In this document: positions 14,511 to 14,625 of the stretch, in pieces
How the letters are laid out: each line of letters opens with the position of its first letter
How positions within the stretch are numbered: position 1 is the stretch's first letter
Assembly: GCA_902766475.1 (NCBI GenBank)
Contig: CACXDQ010000105.1
Location: 1 to 14,625 of the forward strand
Reading direction: 5' to 3'
DNA length: 14,625 nt
Source of the DNA: an uncultured Eubacteriales bacterium
GTDB taxonomy: Bacteria; Bacillota; Clostridia; Christensenellales; Borkfalkiaceae
Notes under the pieces: model-generated
What the model was told of the DNA's origin: nothing
Database searches by the model: none
What the model saw: only the letters and a program-made list of their open reading frames with translations
Translations under genes and position numbers: made by a program

Positions 14511-14541
14511 AAAATAAAAAATCAACCACAAGGGTTGATTT
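14511..14541 (-). terminator. Rho-independent terminator of tRNA-Thr
   Basis: Read on the minus strand, AAATCAACC and GGTTGATTT pair (nine base pairs, loop of five) and are followed by TTTTTATTTT. The stem begins seven bases after the CCA end of the tRNA. Confidence 0.8.
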
Positions 14542-14548
14542 CCTATTT

Positions 14549-14624
14549 TGGAGCTGGTAGGCGGACTTGAACCGCCGACCTGCTGATTACGAATCAGCTG
14601 CTCTACCGACTGAGCCATACCAGC
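14549..14624 (-). tRNA. tRNA-Thr, anticodon CGT, CCA encoded
   Basis: Read on the minus strand, the 76-base gene folds into a full cloverleaf. The acceptor GCTGGTA pairs with TACCAGC, the D stem is GCTC/GAGC, the anticodon stem is GCTGA/TCAGC with the loop TTCGTAA (anticodon CGT, codon ACG), and the T arm is GGCGG TTCAAGT CCGCC. The discriminator is T and CCA is encoded. Its terminator follows directly. The promoter lies beyond the window edge. Confidence 0.95.
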
Positions 14625-14625
14625 A

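Larger units (their letters stand above)
14151..14548. other. Non-coding, inverted-repeat-rich zone between the operon and tRNA-Thr
   Basis: About 400 bases without a credible gene. It holds, from left to right: a perfect 45-base palindromic element (14174-14218), a broken tRNA-Thr 3' copy with a hairpin insertion (14235-14310), an AT-rich palindrome (14337-14357), an imperfect long palindrome (14385-14418), an 11-base-arm hairpin (14430-14455) and the tRNA terminator (14511-14541). The short open frames here run through these structures or through the tRNA, with no ribosome binding site. Confidence 0.75.

Noticed and set aside
14358..14570. A 70-residue + strand open frame in the non-coding zone
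   Set aside because: It runs through hairpins, the tRNA terminator and into the antisense of tRNA-Thr, with no ribosome binding site and no recognisable protein.

Overview
The window looks like a piece of the chromosome of an uncultured anaerobic Clostridia-type Gram-positive bacterium, possibly gut-associated. The lineage is inferred from gene content and style. All ten protein genes lie on the + strand, Shine-Dalgarno sites are strong, ATA is used freely for Ile, and there are signal-peptide lipoproteins, an InlB-type repeat and Cys-rich HTYGEW repeats that I know mainly from gut Firmicutes. No phylogenetic marker is present apart from one tRNA.

Layout. Positions 1-2172 hold the 3' end of a sugar-binding lipoprotein gene and two CUT1-type ABC sugar permeases. 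Positions 2207-9553 hold four exported proteins: a glycosidase-like (beta/alpha) protein, a 1121-residue modular lipoprotein with two clusters of Cys-x9-Cys-x2-Cys repeats and triplicated beta-rich modules, an InlB-repeat protein with a Gly-Gly-Cys-Gly-Gly plus transmembrane C-terminal tail, and a secreted ComEC-like metallo-beta-lactamase-fold hydrolase. A GC-rich hairpin terminator follows at 9559-9589. Positions 9609-14150 hold three proteins without export signals: an SGNH esterase, a large GH106-type glycoside hydrolase and an RpiB/LacAB-family isomerase. Positions 14151-14548 are non-coding and crowded with inverted repeats. They include a broken copy of the 3' half of a tRNA-Thr gene. 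The intact tRNA-Thr(CGT), on the minus strand with its own terminator, fills the right end.

How it may work together (inference). The locus reads as a glycan-use operon. Surface proteins bind or trim a polysaccharide, and the binding protein with its two permeases imports oligosaccharides, powered by an ATPase encoded elsewhere. The cytoplasmic SGNH esterase removes acyl groups, the GH106-type enzyme cleaves the glycan (possibly a rhamnoside), and the isomerase handles a sugar phosphate. No regulator, ATPase, sortase or polysaccharide lyase lies in the window, so the substrate is not fixed. The least explained parts are the modular Cys-repeat lipoprotein, the secreted MBL-fold protein, the Cys-containing C-terminal tail, and the palindrome-rich zone with the disrupted tRNA copy.
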